From an uncultured Clostridia bacterium (GTDB taxonomy: Bacteria; Bacillota; Clostridia; Oscillospirales; Acutalibacteraceae), in NCBI GenBank assembly GCA_946628455.1, contig CAMOWP010000091.1, positions 1 through 7,162 on the forward strand: 7,162 bases of DNA, given 5' to 3'. A program made the position numbers and the translations under genes. This document shows positions 1 to 6,571 of this stretch, in pieces. A model generated the notes under the pieces. It was not told the origin of the DNA. It was given only the letters and a program-made list of their open reading frames with translations, and ran no database searches. The stretch's first letter is position 1. Every line of letters begins with the position of its first letter.

Positions 1-28
1 CGTCCTATGCTTCTTGTTTTTATACTGA

Positions 29-958
29 TTATTTAAGGAAGCCGCTGATGATTTGTTCTTCTGCTTCCTGCTCGGTTAAGCCGAGAGTCATAAGCTTAAT
101 AATCTGCTCGCCTGCGATTTTTCCGATTGCCGCCTCGTGAATAAGCGCCGCGTCAATATCGTTAGCTTCAAGCTGAGGAACGGCAAGAATTTTTGCGTCG
201 TCCATAATAATCGCGTCGCACTCCGTATGGCCGTTGCACTTTGCGTTGCCTACGATAATTGAATCGAATTTCTGGTATGAATTATCCCTTGCAACAGAAC
301 GGGAGATAACGTCAGCGCTTGAATCCTCGCCGTTGAGCTTGGTTGTATAAACGCTCTCGGCGTGCTGGTCGCCGTGGGTCATAAGCCTTTCACGCACGAG
401 AAGAGTTGCGCCCTTTTCAAGCTCTGAGAGAGTTGTCCTTACGGTTGAATCAACGCCCTTAATCTGCACCATTTCCATTTCAACGGTGCTTCCCTCCTCC
501 TGATAAACCTCGGTCTGCGGGTTAAGGATACGCTTTCCGCTTCCGTCGCCCGAGCCGTAATGCTTTTCAACATACTTTACATGTGAATTTTTGCCTACGA
601 AGAAACGGTGAATACCGTCGTGCTGTGAATCGTGAACGCCGCAGTTATCAATTCCGCAGCCTGCAACGATTGTAACGTCGCAATCGTTTCCGATAAAGAA
701 ATCGTTATAAACCGTTTCCTTTATACCGCTTTCGCTTACTACAACGGGGATATGAACGGTCTCACCTTTAGTTCCGTTTTTGATTCTTATATCAATACCG
801 GGCTTGTCCGTCTTTGTCTGAATGTCAATATTTTCTGTTGTATTTCTTGCCGCAAGCTGAGAGTTTGCGCGGATGTTATACGCTCCCTTAGGCGCGCCGT
901 GAAGGTCTGCAATTTCTGCAAGGAGCTTGCTTTGAATATCGTTTACCCAGTTATTCAT
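29..958 (-). CDS. sufB: SufB-type Fe-S cluster assembly scaffold (short, SMS-like SufB/SufD family)
   Basis: SufB/SufD-family scaffold on which, with the SufC ATPase, Fe-S clusters are built in the cytoplasm. From the ATG at 958 it has 309 residues, much shorter than E. coli SufB (about 495); it consists mostly of the beta-helix core and C-terminal region. The C-terminal hallmarks are clear: a TECDAI segment with Cys247, aligning by my reading with the essential SufB Cys405, and an IHEAA segment with Glu275, aligning with Glu434. The end (GLTEQEAEEQIISGF) is the usual SufC-contact helix region. Retaining Cys and Glu argues for SufB rather than SufD. A GTG at 961 is in frame one codon earlier, but the SD AAGGAGGT at 965-972 is better spaced for the ATG at 958. 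The gene follows sufC by 12 nt, so translation is probably coupled. No sufS, sufU, sufD or sufA is visible, but only 28 nt remain downstream. Family certain; SufB versus SufD label likely. Confidence 0.92.
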   Translation of the reverse strand: MNNWVNDIQSKLLAEIADLHGAPKGAYNIRANSQLAARNTTENIDIQTKTDKPGIDIRIKNGTKGETVHIPVVVSESGIKETVYNDFFIGNDCDVTIVAGCGIDNCGVHDSQHDGIHRFFVGKNSHVKYVEKHYGSGDGSGKRILNPQTEVYQEEGSTVEMEMVQIKGVDSTVRTTLSELEKGATLLVRERLMTHGDQHAESVYTTKLNGEDSSADVISRSVARDNSYQKFDSIIVGNAKCNGHTECDAIIMDDAKILAVPQLEANDIDAALIHEAAIGKIAGEQIIKLMTLGLTEQEAEEQIISGFLK

Positions 959-964
959 CACCGC

Positions 965-972
965 ACCTCCTT
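965..972 (-). promoter_or_regulatory. Ribosome binding site of sufB overlapping the sufC stop
   Basis: On the minus strand this reads AAGGAGGT, a full match to the anti-SD sequence. Its first two A residues are the last two bases of the sufC TAA. The last T lies 3 nt before a GTG (961) and 6 nt before an ATG (958), so spacing favours the ATG. The overlap suggests that ribosomes ending sufC re-initiate on sufB. Confidence 0.85.
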
Positions 973-1699
973 AATTATCAAGCATTGAGCAGGTGCCCAC
1001 TGCAGCCGCTGTTCCGAGAAGCCCGGGTAAAATATCGTCCCTTTTGCCCTGCTTTGTTATTCTTCCCGAATCAAGAACAACAATCTCGTCTGCGATATTT
1101 AAAATTCTCTCCTGATGAGAGATTATAAGAATTGAATTTGCGCTTTCCTTCTTCATCTTCTCAAAAACCGTGATAAGATTGTTGAAGCTCCAAAGGTCGA
1201 TTCCCGCCTCGGGCTCGTCAAATACAGAAAGCTTTGTATTTCTTGCAAGCACTGTTGCAAGCTCTATTCTTTTAAGCTCGCCGCCCGAAAGGCTTGCGTT
1301 GACCTCGCGGTTGATATAATCTCTTGCGCAAAGCCCTACTCTTGAAAGATATTCGCACGCCTCGGAGATTGAAAGCTCCTTTTTAGCCGCAAGGCGAAGA
1401 AGGTCGACAACCTGAATCCCCTTAAAGCGGACGGGCTGCTGAAACGCAAAGGAAATGCCCATATTGGCTCTGTCGGTTATGCTCTTTTCCGTAATATCCT
1501 CGCCGTCGAAGAAAATCCTTCCTGCGGTAGGCTTTTCAATTCCCGCAATAAGCCTTGCCATGGTTGACTTGCCGCCGCCGTTAGGGCCGGTTATAACGAT
1601 AAGCTTGTTATCATCTATCTTCAGGCTGATGTCTTTAATGATTTCCTTTTGCGAATTCTCCTGAGGAACGTCAAAGGAAATATTCTTAAGTTCAAGCAT
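971..1699 (-). CDS. sufC: SufC-like ABC ATPase of Fe-S cluster assembly
   Basis: Soluble ABC-type ATPase of 242 residues that powers the SufB scaffold; there is no membrane segment. Motifs in order: Walker A GPNGGGKST at 38-46, Q-loop FAFQQP around 85-89, ABC signature LSGGE at 137-141 followed by LKRIELA, Walker B ending in Asp161-Glu162 (VFDEPEAGID), and the H-loop histidine His195 in IISHQ. The FQQP and DEPEAGID context is typical of SufC rather than of importer ATPases. Length matches the family (about 240-260). The ATG at 1699 is preceded on the minus strand by GCAGGA with about 6 nt spacing. It is the first gene of a sufC-sufB transcription unit; its stop codon (971-973) overlaps the SD of sufB. 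A promoter fits at 1732-1759. Walker and signature residues are all intact, so the protein should be active. Confidence 0.94.
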   Translation of the reverse strand: MLELKNISFDVPQENSQKEIIKDISLKIDDNKLIVITGPNGGGKSTMARLIAGIEKPTAGRIFFDGEDITEKSITDRANMGISFAFQQPVRFKGIQVVDLLRLAAKKELSISEACEYLSRVGLCARDYINREVNASLSGGELKRIELATVLARNTKLSVFDEPEAGIDLWSFNNLITVFEKMKKESANSILIISHQERILNIADEIVVLDSGRITKQGKRDDILPGLLGTAAAVGTCSMLDN

Positions 1700-1731
1700 A
1701 GTAAATCCTGCCTTTTAATTATTACTAATAT

Positions 1732-1759
1732 ATTGTACATTTTATTTTAAAAAAGTCAA
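1732..1759 (-). promoter_or_regulatory. Predicted sigma-A promoter of sufCB
   Basis: Read on the minus strand, TTGACT (1759-1754) is followed after 16 nt by TACAAT (1737-1732). Both hexamers are one mismatch from consensus. Transcription would begin near 1725, giving a leader of about 25 nt that carries the sufC ribosome binding site. No IscR/Rrf2-like operator could be recognised. Confidence 0.65.
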
Positions 1760-1781
1760 CATAAAATAAGAATTATGAATA

Positions 1782-1810
1782 TTGAAATATATAAATCTCT
1801 ATGTTATAAT
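1782..1810 (+). promoter_or_regulatory. Predicted extended -10 sigma-A promoter of the symporter operon
   Basis: TTGAAA (1782-1787) is followed after exactly 17 nt by a consensus TATAAT (1805-1810). A TG at 1802-1803, one base before the hexamer, makes it an extended -10 promoter. The start would be near 1817, about 24 nt before the TTG start codon. It lies back to back with the sufCB promoter, the two -35 boxes being 22 AT-rich nt apart. I see no clear LacI/CcpA-type operator, so sugar control is not shown by the sequence. Confidence 0.7.
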
Positions 1811-1826
1811 AAACTTAACTTGTTTT

Positions 1827-1833
1827 AGGGAGA
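1827..1833 (+). promoter_or_regulatory. Ribosome binding site that fixes the TTG start of the symporter
   Basis: AGGGAGA lies 7 nt before the TTG at 1841. An in-frame TAG at 1826-1828 rules out any earlier start, and the next in-frame ATG (1907) lies inside the conserved N-terminal segment, so TTG is the start best supported. Confidence 0.75.
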
Positions 1834-1840
1834 TGTTATT

Positions 1841-3322
1841 TTGGGTAAAAAGGCTAAAGTAAAATCAGAATATCAGCACCCGAATAAAATAGGAATAAAA
1901 GAGGCTATGGGTTATGCGCTCGGCGACGCGGGCAACCTTTTTGTTTTAACCTACGTTTCCTCTTTCCTTAAGGTTTTTTATACGGACGTGCTTTTAATCA
2001 CCCCGGGCAACGTTGCAACGCTTTTCCTTGTAACAAGGCTCTGGGACGCAATTAACGACCCGCTGTGGGGTGGTATCGTTGCTAAGCGCCCGCCGGGAAA
2101 GGACGGAAAATTCCGCCCGTATCTCAAATGGGTTGCAATTCCCGTTGCAGTAGCTCAGCTGCTTTGCTTCTACAATTTCACAACTATACCTAAGGTTGGG
2201 GACAACCCCGCGCTTGTACTCGTTTTTGCATATATTACATATATCGCGTTCGGTATGATGTACACGGGAATCAACGTTCCGTTCGGCTCGCTTGCTTCTG
2301 TTATTACCGACGACCCTGACGGAAGAACTCTTCTTTCAACCTTCCGCGCTATCGGCGGCGGTATCGGCGGCGCAGCTCCTCTGCTTCTTGCTCCGTTCAT
2401 CATTTATAAGAAGAACGAGGCTGACCCGACAGTCAAGGTTGCAGACGCTCACGGAATGTTCTATTTTGCAGCGGCAATGTGCGTTTGCGCTATTATCTTC
2501 TATTTCGCCTGCTTTGCAACAACCAAGGAGCGCGTTAAATCAGAAGCTAAGCCTAACGTAAATATGAAGAAAGCCTACAAGGCTATGTTCAGGAGCCGCC
2601 CGTTTATAGTTCTTGCCATAACAGGCGTTCTTATCAGCGGCCAGCTTCAGTTCGCTTCCCTTAACCAGTATCTTTTCAAAAACTATTTTGTAAACACAAA
2701 CCTTTCAGTTATAGGCACAATCGCTCAGTATTTCCCGATGGCGCTTATGATTCTTGTTACGCCTAAGCTCTCGAAGAAATTCGGCAAAAAGGAGCTCGCG
2801 GGCTTCGGCTCAATGTTTGCAGCCTTTGCCGCTATCGCCTGCTTCCTTATGAGAGGTATGTTCAAGCCTAACGGTGACAAGTTTACAATCATTATCTTTA
2901 TGGCAACGCTGTTCATCATCGGCTTCGGCTACTCATTTGTTTCAATTACAAACTGGGCTGTTGTTGCAGACGTTATCGATTATCAGTACGTTAAAACAGG
3001 AATCAAGAGCGAAAGCGCTATTTACGCGGTTTACACCTTCTCGCGTAAGCTCGGCCAGACTATCGCTGACTACGGCGGACTTATGCTTCTTGAAAAGTAC
3101 GCTCACTATGATGTTCAGACTATGTCAAACGCAGGCTACGTTGCAGGCACGAGCGACAGAATTCTCACAATCTGCACCTTAATCCCTGCAATTACATACA
3201 CTCTTATCTGGCTTCTTTACCGCTTCGGATATCCGCTCACTAAGGAAAAGCTTGAGCCGATTTACGAAAAGGTAAGAGCTGACAACGCAGCGCTCGCAGA
3301 GGCTGAGGCTACAGCAGAATAA
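1841..3322 (+). CDS. GPH-family (MelB-like) cation:sugar symporter, MFS fold
   Basis: Inner-membrane secondary transporter of 493 residues, in the glycoside-pentoside-hexuronide:cation symporter family, with about 12 hydrophobic segments. Family signatures: GYALGDAGN near 24-32, FYTDV at 46-50, TRLWDAINDPLWG at 65-77, GKFRPYLKW at 89-97, and near the C-terminus VVADVIDYQYVKTGIKSES followed by FSRKLGQ. Asp69, Asn72 and Asp73 correspond to MelB Asp55, Asn58 and Asp59, so cation coupling is likely. By my alignment the MelB galactoside-binding Asp19 and Asp124 correspond to Leu33 and Asn145, so the sugar specificity is uncertain. The C-terminus ends in an Ala/Glu-rich cytoplasmic tail. It starts at TTG with a good SD and its own extended -10 promoter. 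It is followed at 21 nt by a secreted protein, probably in one transcript, and faces an alpha-galactosidase gene across a terminator. That context suggests an alpha-galactoside or another oligosaccharide as substrate; a pentoside or glucuronide carrier is possible. Confidence 0.92.
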   Translation: MGKKAKVKSEYQHPNKIGIKEAMGYALGDAGNLFVLTYVSSFLKVFYTDVLLITPGNVATLFLVTRLWDAINDPLWGGIVAKRPPGKDGKFRPYLKWVAIPVAVAQLLCFYNFTTIPKVGDNPALVLVFAYITYIAFGMMYTGINVPFGSLASVITDDPDGRTLLSTFRAIGGGIGGAAPLLLAPFIIYKKNEADPTVKVADAHGMFYFAAAMCVCAIIFYFACFATTKERVKSEAKPNVNMKKAYKAMFRSRPFIVLAITGVLISGQLQFASLNQYLFKNYFVNTNLSVIGTIAQYFPMALMILVTPKLSKKFGKKELAGFGSMFAAFAAIACFLMRGMFKPNGDKFTIIIFMATLFIIGFGYSFVSITNWAVVADVIDYQYVKTGIKSESAIYAVYTFSRKLGQTIADYGGLMLLEKYAHYDVQTMSNAGYVAGTSDRILTICTLIPAITYTLIWLLYRFGYPLTKEKLEPIYEKVRADNAALAEAEATAE

Positions 3323-3330
3323 TAAACAAT

Positions 3331-3337
3331 GGAGAGA
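3331..3337 (+). promoter_or_regulatory. Ribosome binding site selecting the ATG at 3344
   Basis: GGAGAGA lies 6 nt before the ATG at 3344. An in-frame ATG at 3329 overlaps this site and has no SD of its own, and using it would put five residues before the signal peptide. The 3344 start is therefore preferred. Confidence 0.75.
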
Positions 3338-3343
3338 CATAAA

Positions 3344-4372
3344 ATGAAAAAATTAGTATCAATACTTTTAAGCGTTATAATCCTTGCGGCTTCGCTTTCA
3401 ATCGGATTCAGCGCTTTTGCTGCTGAAGCTCCCGTAAAATACAATTCTCAAAAGCAGCAGTTTAATTCCCAGGCAACTGCTTTTAATTTCAGCGGAAACA
3501 AAACCGTCAAGCTTATTTATGACGACCCTTCGGACAAATACAAGGTTTACTATTCCGAAAAGCTCGGCAAAAAGGGAAAGGCAATCTTTACCGTTAACGA
3601 GTACACAAACCTTGCAATCAAGGGCAATTATGTGTTTTATACCGACACAAAAAAGGGTGCAATCATCCGCCGCAAATTAACAGGCAAAAGCGCAAAGAAA
3701 ATCATCACCTTTACAAAGAATAAGTTCAGCGCCGTTCGCTTTATAATCTGCGGCTCAAGGCTTATCTACAATCTTATTCAGTACGACGAGGACGGCAATT
3801 TCAAATCATCAAAGCTTTACGCCGCAACAACAAAGGGTAAAAACAGAAAGCTCATTGCAAAGAACGTTGATTCCGAAACATATATGTATAAGAATATGCT
3901 CTATTTCCTCAAGGGAAATAACATTATGCGCTACAGCTTTGCGGACGGCGTTCTTAAAAGCAGATATGTCGGCCTCAGGAACTTTGAGGGCGCTCACCTT
4001 GTAAATATGGAAAACAACATCCTTTACATTGCTTATCTCAAGGGCGAATTAAACAATGTCTGCAATTTCTACAAGGTTGACGTTGATAAGCAGAAATACT
4101 GGAAAATTCAGGGAATCGAAGGCGGCGACCCGATTCACAGCGCGCTTATTTACGAGGGAAAAACCTATGCGATTACGGGAACAGGCGCAGGAAGCGCATT
4201 TGCTGCGATTACAGGCTATGCATATGATTATAAATCATATCAGAAGCTTTACGATGTAGGCGGTGAAAACCTTGCATTTTTCAAGAACAACATTATCCTT
4301 GACAATTACAAGGTAAACAGCTCTACAGGCGATTACAGCTTCAGCAAGTACGTAATAATGGTTAAGAAATAA
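3344..4372 (+). CDS. Secreted hypothetical protein, beta-propeller-like (DUF5050-like)
   Basis: I do not recognise this as a named protein. From the ATG at 3344 it has 342 residues. It begins with a typical signal peptide: Lys2-Lys3, a hydrophobic core at about 4-23, and a likely signal peptidase I cut after Ala26 or Ala27 in AFAAEA. There is no lipobox Cys, LPxTG or later membrane helix, so it should be released or loosely held at the surface. The mature part is Lys/Tyr/Asn rich. It shows weak repeats of about 40-50 residues, each with a hydrophobic-aromatic strand after Gly/Asn (GNYVFY near 94, GSRLIY 137, KNMLYF 183, NNILYI 224, GKTYAI 272, KNNIIL 314) and often a second strand ending in a polar turn. 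This pattern fits a six- or seven-bladed propeller of the DUF5050/TolB-like type. No catalytic motif is visible. It follows the symporter by 21 nt and ends at a strong terminator, so it is probably co-transcribed and may bind sugar or wall material outside the cell; that role is inference. Confidence 0.8.
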   Translation: MKKLVSILLSVIILAASLSIGFSAFAAEAPVKYNSQKQQFNSQATAFNFSGNKTVKLIYDDPSDKYKVYYSEKLGKKGKAIFTVNEYTNLAIKGNYVFYTDTKKGAIIRRKLTGKSAKKIITFTKNKFSAVRFIICGSRLIYNLIQYDEDGNFKSSKLYAATTKGKNRKLIAKNVDSETYMYKNMLYFLKGNNIMRYSFADGVLKSRYVGLRNFEGAHLVNMENNILYIAYLKGELNNVCNFYKVDVDKQKYWKIQGIEGGDPIHSALIYEGKTYAITGTGAGSAFAAITGYAYDYKSYQKLYDVGGENLAFFKNNIILDNYKVNSSTGDYSFSKYVIMVKK

Positions 4373-4383
4373 AAAGCATAAAT

Positions 4384-4416
4384 AAAGGGCTTCTTCAATC
4401 CGAAGAAGCCCTTTTT
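4384..4416. terminator. Bidirectional intrinsic terminator between convergent genes
   Basis: GGGCTTCTTC (4387-4396) pairs perfectly with GAAGAAGCCC (4402-4411) around the loop AATCC. AAA/TTT pairs extend the stem to 13 bp. The plus strand continues with a five-T tract (4412-4416), ending the symporter/secreted-protein transcript. On the minus strand the stem is followed by TTTATTTATG, so it can also end the alpha-galactosidase transcript, whose stop codon is 12 nt away. Confidence 0.93.
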
Positions 4417-4428
4417 CTCTGGCTTAAA

Positions 4429-6513
4429 TTATACTGCTTTAATCTTAATTATATTATTGTAATACTGCTTTCTGATTTCAATAGGAATGCCGACATATTT
4501 GAAGAACGAGCCGCTCTTCTTATAATGCTTATCCTCAAAGGTAAGCTCGTAAATCCTGTTATCGTCAAGCCCGTCAATATAAAGCGGAACAGCCTTTTTT
4601 ATGCAGCGTGTGTTAACAGACGCAATGAAGAGAACGCTGTTGCTCTTTTCTTTATCAATATAAAGCTCAGCCGAGATTTCGTCCTTATCAATGTCAAGCA
4701 GCCTGTATAAATCGCCGAACTGAACAATCGGTCTGATTTCTTTATATAAATCGACGTACTTTCTGCAAACGGAGATATCCTCGTCGGAGTAATTATTGAG
4801 GTTTCCGCCGAGGCTGAGGACTCCGCGCATGGAAATATTAAAACGAAAATCAAGCGGAGTATCTCTGTTATACCAGTTTACGTCAGTAACCCATGCACGC
4901 ATTGTTTTAACGGGACGTGTGAGCGCGTAGTTTTTCTGAATGAATATTCTGTCAATTGCGTCTGTGTTATCGCTCGTCCATACCTCGTCATAGTGCTCGA
5001 GAGCGCCCCAGTCGCAGCGTCCGCCGCCTGATGAGCAGCTTTCAAACTGAACGTCGGGATGATTTGCTTTGAGCTTGTCAACTATTTCGTAAACTGCCTT
5101 TGTGTGAAGATACCAGAGCATCTTCGGGTGCTCAAGATTTTCGCCACCCGTTTCAGAGAACGGCCTGTTCATATCCCACTTGATATATTTAATGTTATTT
5201 TCATTGAGAATATCGTTAAGGCAATTGTAAATGTAATCCTGAACCTCGGGCTTCGTCATATTGAGAACAAGCTGATTTCTTATCTCGTTTGACTTTCTTG
5301 TGTCATAATGATAAGCCCAGTCGGGATGAGCGCGGTACAAATCGCTGTCAGGATTTACCATTTCGGGCTCAACCCAAAGGCCGAAATCCATACCGAGCGC
5401 GTTAACGTTTTCAATAAGCTCGCAGAGACCGTTCGGGAATTTCTCCTTGTTGACAAACCAGTCTCCGAGACCTGCGTGGTCATCGTTTCTTGCGCCGAAC
5501 CAGCCGTCGTCCATAACGAAAAGCTCGCAGCCTGCAGCGGCAGCCTTTTCAGCCAGCGCGCTCTGGTCCTTAACATTAACGTCAAATTCCGTTGCCTCCC
5601 AGGAGTTATACAGAACGGGAAGCTCTTTATCAGCAAAGTTTTTCGGGAGGATTTCACTGTAGCCGAAACGGTTGAGATTTCTGCTCATATTGCCGAGACC
5701 GTCAGCGAGTCCGCAGATAACCTCGGGAGTAGTAAAGCTCTGTCCGCCTTTCAGAACATGCTCAAAATCAAATGAGTTAAGCCCGAGAGTAACTCTCGTT
5801 ATGCCGAGAAAATCCCTGTGCGCTTTGATTTTGAAGTTGCCGCTCCATTTGAGATGACCGAAGAAAACTCTTCCGTTTTTCTCATCAGCTTCTGTATATG
5901 CAATGAAATAGGGGGAGTTAATATGACCGCTTCTGCCCTGCCTGCTTTCAAAGGTGAGGCTTCCGCCGTCAAGAACTGAATCGGTAGGAGTAAACTCTGC
6001 GCCCCAGGAGCCGTTCGTGTTTAAAATATGATAAGGCTTTGTTGCAGGAAGAGTAAGCTCTGTGCTCATAAGCGTTTCAAAAACGATATCGTCTTTCCCC
6101 GTGTTATTGAAGGTAACGCTTCTCTCAATTATGTCATAGTCATAGTGAACTCTGTAATTGAGAGTCATTTCAAGCGGATAATAGCAGTCTTTTATTGTTA
6201 TATGCACCTCTTCCCCTTCAATTTTGCAGGAGGAATAAGCGGGATTAATTTCTCTGCAGCCGTCAGAAAAATGAAGCTTAACTGCACACGGACGGTACAT
6301 AGTCTTACCGAACGGAGTATACTCGCATCTTATCTGGTCAAGATTCGGGTGATTCGGATTAACGTTTCCGATATCGTCAACAACATAGTCCTCGATAGGG
6401 CATTTTTCGCCCCAGTGAACGCTGTGAACGTAGCCGAACGTATCGTAAGCGATAACGTAGTGATAATTCTTTGTTTCAAGAACTATGGTGCTTCCTCTTT
6501 TTAAAATTGACAT
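4429..6513 (-). CDS. Alpha-galactosidase, glycoside hydrolase family 36 (cytoplasmic)
   Basis: Retaining alpha-galactosidase of 694 residues that releases galactose from small alpha-1,6-galactosides such as melibiose or raffinose. The order is an N-terminal beta-sandwich (about 1-290), a TIM barrel (about 295-600) and a C-terminal beta domain. Motifs: LYNSWEA at 301-307, VMDDGWFG at 333-340, FGLWVEPEMVNPDSDLY at 377-393, YIKWDMNR at 443-450 with probable nucleophile Asp447, ESCSSGGGRCD at 491-501, and WTSDNTDAIDR at 512-522 holding the acid/base, most likely Asp515. There is no signal peptide, so it acts inside the cell on imported sugar. It is slightly shorter than the usual 720-740 residues of group I enzymes, with no catalytic part missing. 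The ATG at 6513 has AAGGAG 7 nt upstream and a promoter at 6543-6571. It converges on the symporter operon, a likely functional partner. The family call is very secure; the natural substrate is not. Confidence 0.96.
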   Translation of the reverse strand: MSILKRGSTIVLETKNYHYVIAYDTFGYVHSVHWGEKCPIEDYVVDDIGNVNPNHPNLDQIRCEYTPFGKTMYRPCAVKLHFSDGCREINPAYSSCKIEGEEVHITIKDCYYPLEMTLNYRVHYDYDIIERSVTFNNTGKDDIVFETLMSTELTLPATKPYHILNTNGSWGAEFTPTDSVLDGGSLTFESRQGRSGHINSPYFIAYTEADEKNGRVFFGHLKWSGNFKIKAHRDFLGITRVTLGLNSFDFEHVLKGGQSFTTPEVICGLADGLGNMSRNLNRFGYSEILPKNFADKELPVLYNSWEATEFDVNVKDQSALAEKAAAAGCELFVMDDGWFGARNDDHAGLGDWFVNKEKFPNGLCELIENVNALGMDFGLWVEPEMVNPDSDLYRAHPDWAYHYDTRKSNEIRNQLVLNMTKPEVQDYIYNCLNDILNENNIKYIKWDMNRPFSETGGENLEHPKMLWYLHTKAVYEIVDKLKANHPDVQFESCSSGGGRCDWGALEHYDEVWTSDNTDAIDRIFIQKNYALTRPVKTMRAWVTDVNWYNRDTPLDFRFNISMRGVLSLGGNLNNYSDEDISVCRKYVDLYKEIRPIVQFGDLYRLLDIDKDEISAELYIDKEKSNSVLFIASVNTRCIKKAVPLYIDGLDDNRIYELTFEDKHYKKSGSFFKYVGIPIEIRKQYYNNIIKIKAV

Positions 6514-6520
6514 AGCTTTA

Positions 6521-6526
6521 CTCCTT
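6521..6526 (-). promoter_or_regulatory. Ribosome binding site of the alpha-galactosidase gene
   Basis: Reads AAGGAG on the minus strand, 7 nt before the ATG at 6513. This supports the assigned start even though the protein is somewhat shorter than typical family members. Confidence 0.85.
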
Positions 6527-6542
6527 TTTATTTTATAATTTC

Positions 6543-6571
6543 ATTATATCCTACCTAAATCATTATTGCAA
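6543..6571 (-). promoter_or_regulatory. Predicted sigma-A promoter of the alpha-galactosidase gene
   Basis: On the minus strand TTGCAA (6571-6566) is followed after 17 nt by a consensus TATAAT (6548-6543). Transcription would start near 6536 with a leader of about 22 nt. The -35 hexamer is its own reverse complement and is also the best -35 for the opposite promoter. An imperfect palindrome TTATTGCAACAA (6563-6574) surrounds it and could be an operator, but no known regulator consensus is recognised. Confidence 0.7.

Noticed and set aside
1..28. Short segment downstream of sufB as a terminator or next gene
   Set aside because: No hairpin or start site can be made out in 28 nt; whether the operon continues cannot be judged from this window.
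632..988. 118-codon plus-strand open frame opposite sufB
   Set aside because: It lies fully antisense to a gene with clear family motifs, has no SD, and reads as a Cys/Ile-rich mirror of the sufB codons.
1811..1825. AAACTTAACTTGTTT as a possible operator just after the symporter promoter
   Set aside because: Only four bases per arm match as an inverted repeat and it fits no LacI/CcpA-type consensus with a central CG, so chance is likely in this AT-rich stretch.
1700..1840. Riboswitch or small RNA in the divergent intergenic gap
   Set aside because: Predicted leaders on both sides are only about 25 nt, too short for a riboswitch, and no stable GC-containing hairpin is present.
5308..5775. 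155-codon plus-strand open frame inside the alpha-galactosidase gene
   Set aside because: It is antisense to the catalytic barrel, shows no recognisable domain, ribosome binding site or promoter, and is explained by codon bias on the other strand.
6028..6504. 158-codon plus-strand open frame opposite the N-terminal part of the alpha-galactosidase
   Set aside because: Same reasoning: a fully antisense shadow without SD or known domain. It also ends just before the minus-strand start region.
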